Assembly (NCBI RefSeq): GCF_009268075.1
Contig: NZ_VWOH01000005.1
Coordinates: 1-34,098 of the forward strand
Reading direction: 5' to 3'
DNA: 34,098 nt
DNA from: 'Cynodon dactylon' phytoplasma
Lineage (GTDB): Bacteria; Bacillota_I; Bacilli_A; Acholeplasmatales; Acholeplasmataceae
Of the stretch, positions 24,699-32,104 are shown piece by piece (position 1 is the stretch's first letter; each line of letters opens with the position of its first letter). The notes under the pieces were generated by a model, which saw only the letters and a program-made list of their open reading frames with translations, did no database searches and was not told where the DNA came from. A program made the position numbers and the translations under genes.

Positions 24699-25538
24699 AT
24701 GAAAAAAAATAAATTTCAAATAAAAAAAAATATTATAATATTACTGATTATTTTAATATTAATAATATCTTTCATTTTATTAATTTTAAAAAGTTATAAA
24801 AGTTTTTTTTATAAAAAATCAAAAATTAATTTAAAAAATCAAAATAAAGAAATTAAAATTAATGAATTTTATAAACTAAAAACTAAAAAAAATCATAAAA
24901 TAGAGCCTAAAATTGATTTAAATAAAAAAATATCTTATACTGAAAAAATAGAATATATAGTAGGCAAAACTACTGACAAATCCCGAATTAACCAAATAGA
25001 TGAAATTTATAAATCATACTTCGAAAGTATAAAAAAATATGATAATAAATTAACTCAAAAATTTGAAGAATCAATCATTAATTATAATAAAAAAATTTTT
25101 TTAAACAAACAAAAAATAAAAAAAATAAAAAAAGAATTGGATAATATAAATAAAAATTTAGAAAATTTAAATGACGAAACAAAAAATTTAAATAATGAAA
25201 TCTTACAAAAAGAAAAAGAACTATTTGATAAAAAAGAAAAATTAATAAAATTAAAACAATACACTTTTAAAGCAACAACTTTAAAAAACTTAGAAGAAGA
25301 ATTATTAGATTTAAAATCAAAACAAAAAAATATAACTTATGAATTATCAAAAAATAAATTACAAAAAAATGAATTTTTAAATGAAATTAGCAATTTAGAA
25401 CAAACTAATATTTTCAATAATTATGAAAAAGAAAAAGAAAAAGAAAATATTAATTTTATTCAAGAAATAAATAAAAAAAAAATTTCAAAATTTGAAAATA
25501 TGTTATCTCAAACATATGACATAAAAATATCTATTTAA
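24699..25538 (+). CDS. Membrane-anchored coiled-coil protein, unknown function
   Basis: 279 residues. A Lys-rich start is followed by a strong membrane helix (about 12-30, nearly all I and L), then a Lys/Asn-rich linker. A long coiled coil (about 125-260) shows heptad-like repeats such as L-E-N-L-N-D-E-T-K-N-L-N-N-E. The charge rule gives N-in/C-out, so the coil would face outside. No enzyme motif is visible. ATG 24699 has AGAAAGA (24684-24690) at 8-base spacing. The 3' end overlaps the convergent oppD-like gene by 8 bases (25531-25538), with no room for a terminator. It lies next to the peptide importer but does not look like its binding protein. Its composition resembles the right-edge coiled-coil protein; homology is not shown. 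Confidence 0.7.
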   Translation: MKKNKFQIKKNIIILLIILILIISFILLILKSYKSFFYKKSKINLKNQNKEIKINEFYKLKTKKNHKIEPKIDLNKKISYTEKIEYIVGKTTDKSRINQIDEIYKSYFESIKKYDNKLTQKFEESIINYNKKIFLNKQKIKKIKKELDNINKNLENLNDETKNLNNEILQKEKELFDKKEKLIKLKQYTFKATTLKNLEEELLDLKSKQKNITYELSKNKLQKNEFLNEISNLEQTNIFNNYEKEKEKENINFIQEINKKKISKFENMLSQTYDIKISI

Positions 25539-26490
25539 AAAAACTTTTACTTTTTTTTGTTAATAAATTACATCTGATAAAATGTTCTTTTTCTACTTCA
25601 ATAAAGTCTAAATCTGGTTCAGATTGTGTTTTAAAAAGATTAAAATTAAATAAATTATTTTCATTTTCAAAAAAATTATTTTTTTCTACGTAATTTATAC
25701 TATTTATACTTGTAATAAGAAAATCATTAATTAATCTTTTAGTATAAGGATGTATAGGATTATTCAAAATAAGATTATAAGGAGCTTTTTCTATAATTTG
25801 CCCTTTATACAAAACAATAACATTTTTCACCAACGAAGAAATAATACTTAAATCATGAGTAATAAACAACATAGCCATTTTGTTTTTTTTTTGAATTTTT
25901 TTAATTAAATTTAAAATTTCTTTTTGTGCTAAAACATCTATTGCAGTAGTAGGTTCATCAGCTATTAAAAGTTTAGGACTACAAGAAAGTGCAATAGCTA
26001 TCATAACTCTTTGACACATTCCACCAGATAATTGAAAAGGATATGATTCTAAAACTCTTTTAGGATCTGTAATTTCTACTTTTTTTAAAATATTAAAAGA
26101 CTCTTGTAAAGAACTTTCTTTTGACATTTTACGATGTAAAATTAAAACTTCAGTAATTTGATCTTTTATTTTTAAAACAGGATTTAAACTAGAAGAAGGA
26201 TCTTGAAAAATCATTGATATTTTATTACCTCTAATTTTTCTTATTTCTTTTTCATCTAAATCAGAAATAACTTTATTTTGAAAAATAATTTGACCATTAT
26301 ATATATTTTGATTTTTTTGAAATAACTTTAAAATAGACAATGCTATTTGGCTCTTTCCTGAACCTGAATCTCCTATTATGCCTAAAGTTTCTTGTTCTTT
26401 AATTTCGAAAGTCACTCCTTTTACAGCTTTAATTAAAGAGTTTTCTGTTTTAAAATATGTATGTAAATTTTTAATTTTTAACAAACTCAT
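25531..26490 (-). CDS. oppD: Oligopeptide/dipeptide ABC transporter ATPase, OppD/DppD type
   Basis: A 319-residue cytoplasmic ATPase of a peptide importer. Walker A G-D-S-G-S-G-K-S is at 40-47, the signature L-S-G-G-M-C-Q-R-V near 158-166, Walker B L-L-I-A-D-E-P-T near 178-185 and the switch histidine in I-T-H-D near 211-214. The peptide-transporter C-terminal extension begins near N-P-I-H-P-Y-T-K-R-L (about 247-256). Its usual cysteine-rich 4Fe-4S-like stretch is reduced to a single Cys (R-C-N-L-L). The ATG (26488-26490) is one base after the previous gene's stop, with AAAGGA inside that gene's end. It is the last gene of the B-C-F-D cluster and overlaps the coiled-coil gene by 8 bases. DppD is an equally fair name. 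Confidence 0.9.
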   Translation of the reverse strand: MSLLKIKNLHTYFKTENSLIKAVKGVTFEIKEQETLGIIGDSGSGKSQIALSILKLFQKNQNIYNGQIIFQNKVISDLDEKEIRKIRGNKISMIFQDPSSSLNPVLKIKDQITEVLILHRKMSKESSLQESFNILKKVEITDPKRVLESYPFQLSGGMCQRVMIAIALSCSPKLLIADEPTTAIDVLAQKEILNLIKKIQKKNKMAMLFITHDLSIISSLVKNVIVLYKGQIIEKAPYNLILNNPIHPYTKRLINDFLITSINSINYVEKNNFFENENNLFNFNLFKTQSEPDLDFIEVEKEHFIRCNLLTKKSKSFFK

Positions 26491-26491
26491 T

Positions 26492-27445
26492 TTATTTTTT
26501 CCTTTTCGCTTCGCTATATTTTAAAACAAAATGATTAGGTCGAACTTCTTTAAAAAAATATTTATCTTCATTTTTATTAAAATTTAATTCTTCTCTTTCT
26601 ATTTCTTTGGAATCATGTGCATTATTATACAAATCAATATCATTATGAATTATTTTAGGACTAGCTTTTAACATTTTTTTAGTATAAAAATGTAAAGGAT
26701 TTTTAAAAATTTCTTCTTTCTTTGCTAATTCTACTAAATGTCCTTTAAACATTACTCCTATTCTATCACTTATAAAACGTGCTACTCCTAAATCATGAGA
26801 AATAAATAAATAAGTTATTTTATATTTATATTTGAAATAATTTAATAAATCTAAAATTTGTTTCTGAATTATAACATCAAGAGCAGAAACTATTTCATCA
26901 CAAATAACTAATTTTGGTTTTAAAATTAAAGTTTTAGCTATATTTACTCTTTGTCTTTGACCTCCGCTAAGCTCATAAGGAAAACGATTCATCAATTCCA
27001 AATCTAAACCACATAATTTCATTATCTCTATAATTTTTTTATTGTAATTACTATCTTTTTTGTTTTTAACTTTTTTTTGAATTATTAATCCTTCTCCTAT
27101 AATATCTTTTATTAAAAATTTAGGGTTTAAAGTAGTAATAGAGTTTTGAAAAATAATTTGAATATCTTTTCTCAATAAATTCATTTCATTTTTATTTAAT
27201 TCGTTTAAATTTTGAGAAAAATTATTTTTTTTAAAATAAATTATTTCTCCCTTATCTGCTTTTTGTAATTGTATGATAATTTTTGCTAAAGTAGACTTTC
27301 CTGAACCTGATTCTCCTATAATACTTAATGTTTCTCCTTTAAAAATAGAAAAACTAATATTTTTGTTTGCTTGAAAATTGATACCATCAATTTTAAAAAA
27401 TTTATTCAAATTTTTTATTTTAATTAAAACTTTTTCTTTTGTCAT
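26492..27445 (-). CDS. oppF: Oligopeptide/dipeptide ABC transporter ATPase, OppF/DppF type
   Basis: A 317-residue second ATPase, expected to heterodimerise with the OppD-type subunit. Walker A G-E-S-G-S-G-K-S-T is at 44-52, the signature L-S-G-G-Q-R-Q-R-V near 159-167, Walker B L-V-I-C-D-E-I-V near 178-185 and the switch histidine in I-S-H-D near 213-216. In Walker B the usual Pro after D-E is Ile (D-E-I-V-S-A-L-D), a tolerated but uncommon change. The C-terminal N-P-L-H-F-Y-T-K-K-M block is the peptide-family extension. ATG 27443-27445 has a weak GGAA upstream and lies 61 bp after the permease stop. OppF rather than OppD is judged by sequence style; the gene order B-C-F-D is inverted from the common B-C-D-F. 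Confidence 0.88.
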   Translation of the reverse strand: MTKEKVLIKIKNLNKFFKIDGINFQANKNISFSIFKGETLSIIGESGSGKSTLAKIIIQLQKADKGEIIYFKKNNFSQNLNELNKNEMNLLRKDIQIIFQNSITTLNPKFLIKDIIGEGLIIQKKVKNKKDSNYNKKIIEIMKLCGLDLELMNRFPYELSGGQRQRVNIAKTLILKPKLVICDEIVSALDVIIQKQILDLLNYFKYKYKITYLFISHDLGVARFISDRIGVMFKGHLVELAKKEEIFKNPLHFYTKKMLKASPKIIHNDIDLYNNAHDSKEIEREELNFNKNEDKYFFKEVRPNHFVLKYSEAKRKK

Positions 27446-27506
27446 AATAATTTAAATTCCATTTATAATTCGATTTAATTTTATAATTTTAATTTTATTA
27501 TTTATT

Positions 27507-28364
27507 TTATTTATTTTCATCAGATTTATAACTTAAATATTCAGATAAACCTTCTGCAATGAAATTAAAAGATAAATTAGTTAATAAAATAATAAACATA
27601 GGAAAAAAAAATAATCTAGGAAATACACTTATATAAGCTTTATTAGTACTTAAAAGAGAACCCCATTCTGGAATAGAAGGATCTAAACCTAAACCTATAA
27701 AACCGAAAGAAGAAGCGACTAAAATAATACTACTTAAACTTAAAGATATCCTAATAATTAAAGAATTCAAAAGATGAGGAAAAATATGTTTTCTAATAAT
27801 ATAGAAATTACTAGCACCTAAACAAACAGCGCTTTTTACAAAATCTTTTTGAGATATCTGCATTGTTACTGATTTAACATCTTTAGTAAAAGTAGGGATA
27901 TAACCGATACTAATAGCTAAAATTAATGAATAAAAACTTTTGCCACAAAATAGTATTATTAAAAAAGCTAAAATAAAATCAGGAAAAACAAATATAAAAT
28001 CACATATAAAATTTACTAAAAAATTGAAAAAACCTCCAAAATAACCTGCTAAAATACCTAAAAAAATTCCTATAATCCCACTAATTAAAACAGTACTAAA
28101 AGATATAAACAAAGAAATTTTAGTTCCTTTAGTAACATATTCAAATAAGTCATGTCCTAAACAATCTGTTCCCATTAAATGTTTTTTACTAGGTTCTAAA
28201 AAAGACTTAAAAGACTTCATGCTATCATTTTTTGATAAACAAAATAAAGGTAAAATAAAATTAATTATTAACAATAAAATAAATAAAACAAAACCTACAA
28301 ATAAAATTCTATTTTTTTTATAAATTTGATAAATTTTTATTTTCTTTTTCTCTAAAAATAACAA
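27507..28364 (-). CDS. oppC: Oligopeptide/dipeptide ABC transporter permease, OppC/DppC type
   Basis: A 285-residue inner-membrane permease. The first membrane helix is at about 20-44. The periplasm-side motif H-L-M-G-T-D-C-L-G-H-D-L-F near 62-74 is the OppC/DppC hallmark. Further helices and an EAA-type loop (K-S-A-V-C-L-G-A-S near 178-186, then H-I-F-P-H) follow, and near 222 the conserved G-F-I-G-L-G-L-D-P-S-I-P-E-W-G. The start is TTG at 28362-28364, supported by AAGGAG (28380-28375) at 10-base spacing. That site lies within the last codons of oppB, so translation is coupled. Length is slightly short but complete. Confidence 0.92.
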   Translation of the reverse strand: MLFLEKKKIKIYQIYKKNRILFVGFVLFILLLIINFILPLFCLSKNDSMKSFKSFLEPSKKHLMGTDCLGHDLFEYVTKGTKISLFISFSTVLISGIIGIFLGILAGYFGGFFNFLVNFICDFIFVFPDFILAFLIILFCGKSFYSLILAISIGYIPTFTKDVKSVTMQISQKDFVKSAVCLGASNFYIIRKHIFPHLLNSLIIRISLSLSSIILVASSFGFIGLGLDPSIPEWGSLLSTNKAYISVFPRLFFFPMFIILLTNLSFNFIAEGLSEYLSYKSDENK

Positions 28365-28366
28365 AA

Positions 28367-29299
28367 TTATAATTCTCCTTTTTTTTTAATAGTAGGATCA
28401 AAATAAAAATATAATAATTCTAAAATAATATTTAAAATAGTAATAAAAAAAGATAACAATATTATAGAGCATTGAATTACAGGTAAGTCTCTATTTTGAA
28501 AAGAAGAAATTATTAAATTACCTAAACCATTTATATTAAAAATATTTTCTATAATAATAGATCCACTTAACATAAAACTAAATATTATACCTATATTAGT
28601 AATAATAGGAATAATAGCATTTTTCAAAACATGTTTAAATAAAATATCAAATTTTGATAAACCTTTAGCTCGTGCACTTAATATGTAAGGTTGTTCAGAG
28701 ACAAAATTTATACTATTTCTAGCTATTCTGAAAATTAAAAAAGTATTCGTTAAAACTAAAGAAGTAATAGGTAAAACTAATGAAAATGGTTTTTCCATAC
28801 CAGAAATAGGAAAAATATTTAATCGAAAACCCATAAAATATTGAATAAAAAAACCTATAACAAAATTAGGTAAAGAGATAATGATAATAGAAATTAAAAT
28901 TAAAATATAATCTTTTTTGCTATCTTTATAAAAAGATGAAAATAAGGCTAAACCAATACCGAAAAATGAAGATAAAATACAACTAATTACAGAAATTTTT
29001 AAAGTAATTAAAAAAGCTGGTAAAAATAAATCAAATGAACTAATATTTCTTCTAATATAAGAATTTCCGAAATCTAATTTTAAAAAAACTCTAATTAAAA
29101 ATTTTTTTAATTGAATTATTAAAGGTTGATCCAAATCTAATTCTTTTCTGAGTATATTAATTTGTTGATAAGTACTTTTGTGTCCTAATAAAGCTAATGC
29201 AGGGTCTGAAAATTTACTCATAACTATAAATATAATAATAGCAATAGTCAAACAAATCGAAAAAGAATATAATATTTTTTTTAATATAAAGTTTAGCAT
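28367..29299 (-). CDS. oppB: Oligopeptide/dipeptide ABC transporter permease, OppB/DppB type
   Basis: 310 residues, first gene of the minus-strand peptide importer. An N-terminal helix (about 10-28) is followed by the family region near 44-60 with L-R-K-E-L-D-L-D-Q-P-L. Helices follow, with an EAA-type loop near 205-225 (S-A-R-A-K-G-L-S, then H-V-L-K-N-A-I-I-P). The conserved I-I-E-N-I-F-N-I-N-G-L-G near 253-264 is diagnostic. ATG 29297-29299 has AAGGA about 13 bases upstream. The leader contains two 52-bp hairpin repeats and an extended -10. No OppA binding protein is encoded in this window, so the ligand-binding subunit must be elsewhere. Confidence 0.92.
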   Translation of the reverse strand: MLNFILKKILYSFSICLTIAIIIFIVMSKFSDPALALLGHKSTYQQINILRKELDLDQPLIIQLKKFLIRVFLKLDFGNSYIRRNISSFDLFLPAFLITLKISVISCILSSFFGIGLALFSSFYKDSKKDYILILISIIIISLPNFVIGFFIQYFMGFRLNIFPISGMEKPFSLVLPITSLVLTNTFLIFRIARNSINFVSEQPYILSARAKGLSKFDILFKHVLKNAIIPIITNIGIIFSFMLSGSIIIENIFNINGLGNLIISSFQNRDLPVIQCSIILLSFFITILNIILELLYFYFDPTIKKKGEL

Positions 29300-29320
29300 T
29301 TTTAAATTAATTCCTTTTTT

Positions 29321-29422
29321 TTAATAAAATTTATTTTTTTAATGTTTATCTAAATTTTTATTAAATACATTTTTAATAAAATTTATTTTTTTAATGTTTA
29401 TCTAAATTTTTATTAAATACAT
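29321..29422. repeat. Two tandem 52-bp repeats in the oppB leader, each a hairpin
   Basis: The unit starting TTAATAAAATTTATTTTTTT at 29321 recurs at 29373 with essentially no change, followed by the start of a third copy (29422-29430). In each copy TTAATAAAATTTA can pair with TAAATTTTTATTAA (one bulge). The array lies between the predicted -10 and the oppB ribosome site. Confidence 0.8.
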
Positions 29423-29436
29423 TAATAAAAAAAACA

Positions 29437-29445
29437 ATTATACCA
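29437..29445 (-). promoter_or_regulatory. Extended -10 promoter of the opp operon
   Basis: On the minus strand TGGTATAAT matches the extended -10 TGnTATAAT exactly, with no good -35 (TTATAT at 17 bp). A second TATAAT lies at 29452-29447. Transcription would start near 29430, giving a leader of about 130 bases that contains the two hairpin repeats. Confidence 0.5.
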
Positions 29446-29531
29446 GATTATAATAACAGATATAAAATAAATATCAATATAAAAAAAAACTTTCAAGTTA
29501 AGTCAAAAATAAGAAAAATTAAATATTACAT

Positions 29532-29587
29532 TTTGTAAATTAATTTTATTTTAATCATAACAAAATTAATTTACAAATTTAATTAAT
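29532..29587. repeat. 16-bp inverted repeat in the opp/aminopeptidase intergenic region
   Basis: TTTGTAAATTAATTTT (29532-29547) has a perfect complement at 29572-29587, with a 24-base loop. It is upstream of both divergent genes, so it is not an ordinary terminator for either. It may be a regulatory hairpin, part of a small RNA or a relic. Confidence 0.5.
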
Positions 29588-30099
29588 TTAAAAATATAAA
29601 AGATTTATTTTTTTCAATATAAATTGATAAAATAAAATTTAATTCAATCTAATTAAAATTAATATAAAATCAAAATTGTTACAATCTATAAATTTATAAG
29701 TATTTAAAATTTTTTAATGTTTGAAGGTTTGAAGTAAATATTTTAATCTAATTTAGTGTTTCTTGATTGATTATTAAAAAATAGTTTTAAACAAAACTTA
29801 TATAAAAATATCAAATAATTTGACACTTTTAAAATTATTTGTAAGATAGTTACTTGTAAGATTTTTTGTAAAATACGATATACCTACAAATGCCCTAAAA
29901 CGCTTTATAATATCTAATTTTATACTTTTTTTATACTTTAGTGTATATTAGATATAAATTTATAGAACAATTTTATTTTTTCATTTTATTTTTATTTTAT
30001 TTTTTTATTTCTTATTTCAATTTTAATTATTTTTTTAATTATTTGATTTTTTAAATTTAATATCATTCAAATTAAATTAAGATAAAATTTAAAAAGTTT

Positions 30100-30141
30100 A
30101 AGGAAATTTAAGGTATAAGTTATTTAAGGTATAAGTTAAGG
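30100..30141 (+). promoter_or_regulatory. Array of four Shine-Dalgarno-like AAGG sites before the aminopeptidase
   Basis: AAGG occurs at 30100, 30110, 30126 and 30138. The last three are within a repeated TTAAGGTATAAG unit. The final AAGG is 7 bases before the ATG at 30149 and is the probable ribosome site. The others look like duplications. Confidence 0.65.
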
Positions 30142-30148
30142 TATAAGT

Positions 30149-31420
30149 ATGACAAAAAATTATCATTTTAATGTTTTAATTAATAAATATGTAGATTTAA
30201 TAACTAAAGTAGGAGTAAATATACAAGAAAAACAATATGTTTTTATTCAAAGTCCAATAATATGTAAAAAAGTAGTGGATTTAATTGTTAAAAAATCATA
30301 TAAATTAGGAGCTAAAAAAGTTTATTGTATTTGGGAAAATTCAATAGAAGAATTAGAAAAATTGTTTTTAAAAACAAAATCCAAAGAAAAATTTTCTCAG
30401 TATTTAGAAAAATTTATAAAACAATACAAAAAAATTGTGAAAAAAAAAGGAGTTTTTATCAATATTTTATCTCCTTTTTATCAACATACAAAAAAAACAT
30501 TTACATTATCATTTGATTTTATCAAATATTTAAAAAAAAAATTAAATTTTTTTTATAGATATATTATAAATTTAGAAAGTCAATGGACTTCAATTATATG
30601 TCCTAATCCATTATGGTCATCAAAAATATTTCCTCATTATAAACAAAAAGATAGTTTAAAGAAATTTTGGAATATTTTATTCGAATGTTGTTTAATAAAT
30701 CATAATGATGATTTATTAAAAGCATGGAATAAACATAATAAAAGAATTCATGATTATACTCAAAAATTGAATAATTTAAATTTAAAAACGTTATTTTTTA
30801 AAAATAGTTTAGGCACTAATATTTCGGTTGGATTATTAAAAGATCATTTGTGGCAAGGAGGGAGAGTTAAATCCAAAAATAACATTTATTTTAATCCGAA
30901 TATACCTATGGAAGAAGTACTAAGTATACCTGATAATAATAAAACTTATGGAACAATTGTAACTACTAAACCTCTTGTTTTTTATGAACAAATAATAGAT
31001 AATCCATTAGTTATAAATTTTGAAAAAGGAAAAATAGTCAATTTTAAATCAAAAAACAACTATTTTAAAAATTTTTTTCAAAATTTAATAAATTTTGATC
31101 AAGGTTCATCTTTTTTAGGTGAAATTGCATTAGTACCTTTTAAGTGTTATATGAAAAAATATAATAAAATTTCTTTTTTTGAAACTTTAATAGACGAAAA
31201 CTCTTCTTGTCATTTAGCGATAGGCAATGCTTATCCAGCTACTATCAAAAATGGCATTATGTTAAATAAAGAAAGTTTAATTAAAAAAAAAGTTAATTTT
31301 TCAACAATTCATATTGATATTATATTCGGTTCTGAAGATTTATCAGTCGAAGGTATTTGTTATAAAGGAAAAAAGATTCAAATTATTAATAAAGGAGTTT
31401 GGTCAGATATTTTTATATAA
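30149..31420 (+). CDS. M29 family aminopeptidase (PepS/AmpS/thermophilic type)
   Basis: A 423-residue cytosolic metallo-aminopeptidase expected to remove N-terminal residues from peptides, which suits an organism importing peptides. The conserved C-terminal metal half is intact. It has N-I-P-M-E-E-V near 251-257 followed by T-T-K-P-L near 271-275, then L-G-E-I-A-L-V-P near 324-331 and D-E-N-S-S-C-H-L-A-I-G near 350-360. It ends with I-H-I-D-I-I-F-G-S-E-D-L near 390-401. Together these supply the Glu, Glu, His and Asp ligands known for M29. Length is close to the family's 400-415, with a Lys-rich insert near 95-135. It is divergent from the opp operon and followed after 55 bp by the nuclease gene on the same strand. 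Confidence 0.9.
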   Translation: MTKNYHFNVLINKYVDLITKVGVNIQEKQYVFIQSPIICKKVVDLIVKKSYKLGAKKVYCIWENSIEELEKLFLKTKSKEKFSQYLEKFIKQYKKIVKKKGVFINILSPFYQHTKKTFTLSFDFIKYLKKKLNFFYRYIINLESQWTSIICPNPLWSSKIFPHYKQKDSLKKFWNILFECCLINHNDDLLKAWNKHNKRIHDYTQKLNNLNLKTLFFKNSLGTNISVGLLKDHLWQGGRVKSKNNIYFNPNIPMEEVLSIPDNNKTYGTIVTTKPLVFYEQIIDNPLVINFEKGKIVNFKSKNNYFKNFFQNLINFDQGSSFLGEIALVPFKCYMKKYNKISFFETLIDENSSCHLAIGNAYPATIKNGIMLNKESLIKKKVNFSTIHIDIIFGSEDLSVEGICYKGKKIQIINKGVWSDIFI

Positions 31421-31493
31421 TAATTCAAATAATTTTTTTACTATTTTTTTTAATTTTGATATATTTTAATAATAAATGAAGGATAAATATGAT

Positions 31494-32072
31494 ATGAAAA
31501 CAGACTTAAAACCTAATAGTTATGAATGGTTAGAATATCAAAAAAAATATATAAATGAAAATGAAATAGAAATAATTATGGGAATAAATAATTCTATTTC
31601 GGTAAAAGATTTGATTAAAAAAAAAATATTAGATAATCATTTGTTTTTAAATAAAGATTCAGAAACGGAAAAAAAAACTAAACTTCATGCAAATCTTTTT
31701 TTTAATATTTTAAAAAAAAGAAATTATGAACCAGCAGTTTTTATTAAAAAACCTTTTTTAGTTTCTTTAGATGGATATCATTCTGAATCTAAAACTATGT
31801 TAGAAATAAAATGTCCTTCAAAACTAAAAGATATTCTTTTATGGAAAGAGTTTAGTAAAAACAACAAAATACCTATTTATCATTTTTGTAGAATTCAATA
31901 TAAAATATATTGTTCTGAATCTTTAAAAGCTTATTTTTTAGTATATTTTGAAGAACAAAAATATTTTTTAAAAGAAATTAGATTAGACACAAAATTTATT
32001 AAAAAAATGATTGAAGAAACGGATAAATATAAAGAAATTTTTGCAAAATATGAAAAAATATTAAAAAATTAA
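31494..32072 (+). CDS. YqaJ/lambda-exonuclease-like nuclease
   Basis: 192 residues from ATG 31494, chosen because AAGGA (31479-31483) is 10 bases before it, whereas the in-frame ATG at 31476 has no ribosome site and lies just before that AAGGA. The PD-(D/E)xK core is visible: S-L-D-G-Y near 92-96 and M-L-E-I-K-C-P near 104-110 give the D...E-x-K catalytic set. The following helix and strand have Q-Y-K-I-Y-C-S and A-Y-F-L-V-Y-F, as in viral YqaJ recombinases. Such exonucleases resect DNA ends for phage-type annealing recombination. The usual partner (a RecT/Bet/Erf annealing protein) is not encoded beside it. It is convergent to the AAA+ gene with a 32-bp gap. It probably derives from a prophage or PMU. 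Confidence 0.82.
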   Translation: MKTDLKPNSYEWLEYQKKYINENEIEIIMGINNSISVKDLIKKKILDNHLFLNKDSETEKKTKLHANLFFNILKKRNYEPAVFIKKPFLVSLDGYHSESKTMLEIKCPSKLKDILLWKEFSKNNKIPIYHFCRIQYKIYCSESLKAYFLVYFEEQKYFLKEIRLDTKFIKKMIEETDKYKEIFAKYEKILKN

Positions 32073-32104
32073 AAAATTTTTTTTAAAAAATACTTTTTAA
32101 ATTT

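Larger units (their letters stand above)
29300..30148. other. 849-bp divergent intergenic region between oppB and the aminopeptidase gene
   Basis: Its oppB side has two tandem 52-bp repeats (29321-29422) and an extended -10 (29445-29437). The middle has a 16-bp hairpin (29532-29587). The aminopeptidase side has TTGACA (29820-29825) with TAAGAT after 16 bp (29842-29847), the direct repeats TTGTAAGAT, TTGTAAGAT and TTGTAAAAT (about 29839-29873), a less A/T-rich patch at 29879-29905, an inverted repeat ATATCTAAT/ATTAGATAT (29910-29918 and 29947-29955) and four AAGG sites. No ORF or known RNA family is recognisable. Confidence 0.5.

Noticed and set aside
31476-31478. First ATG of the YqaJ-like gene
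   Set aside because: The AAGGA lies just after it and is correctly spaced for the next in-frame ATG at 31494.
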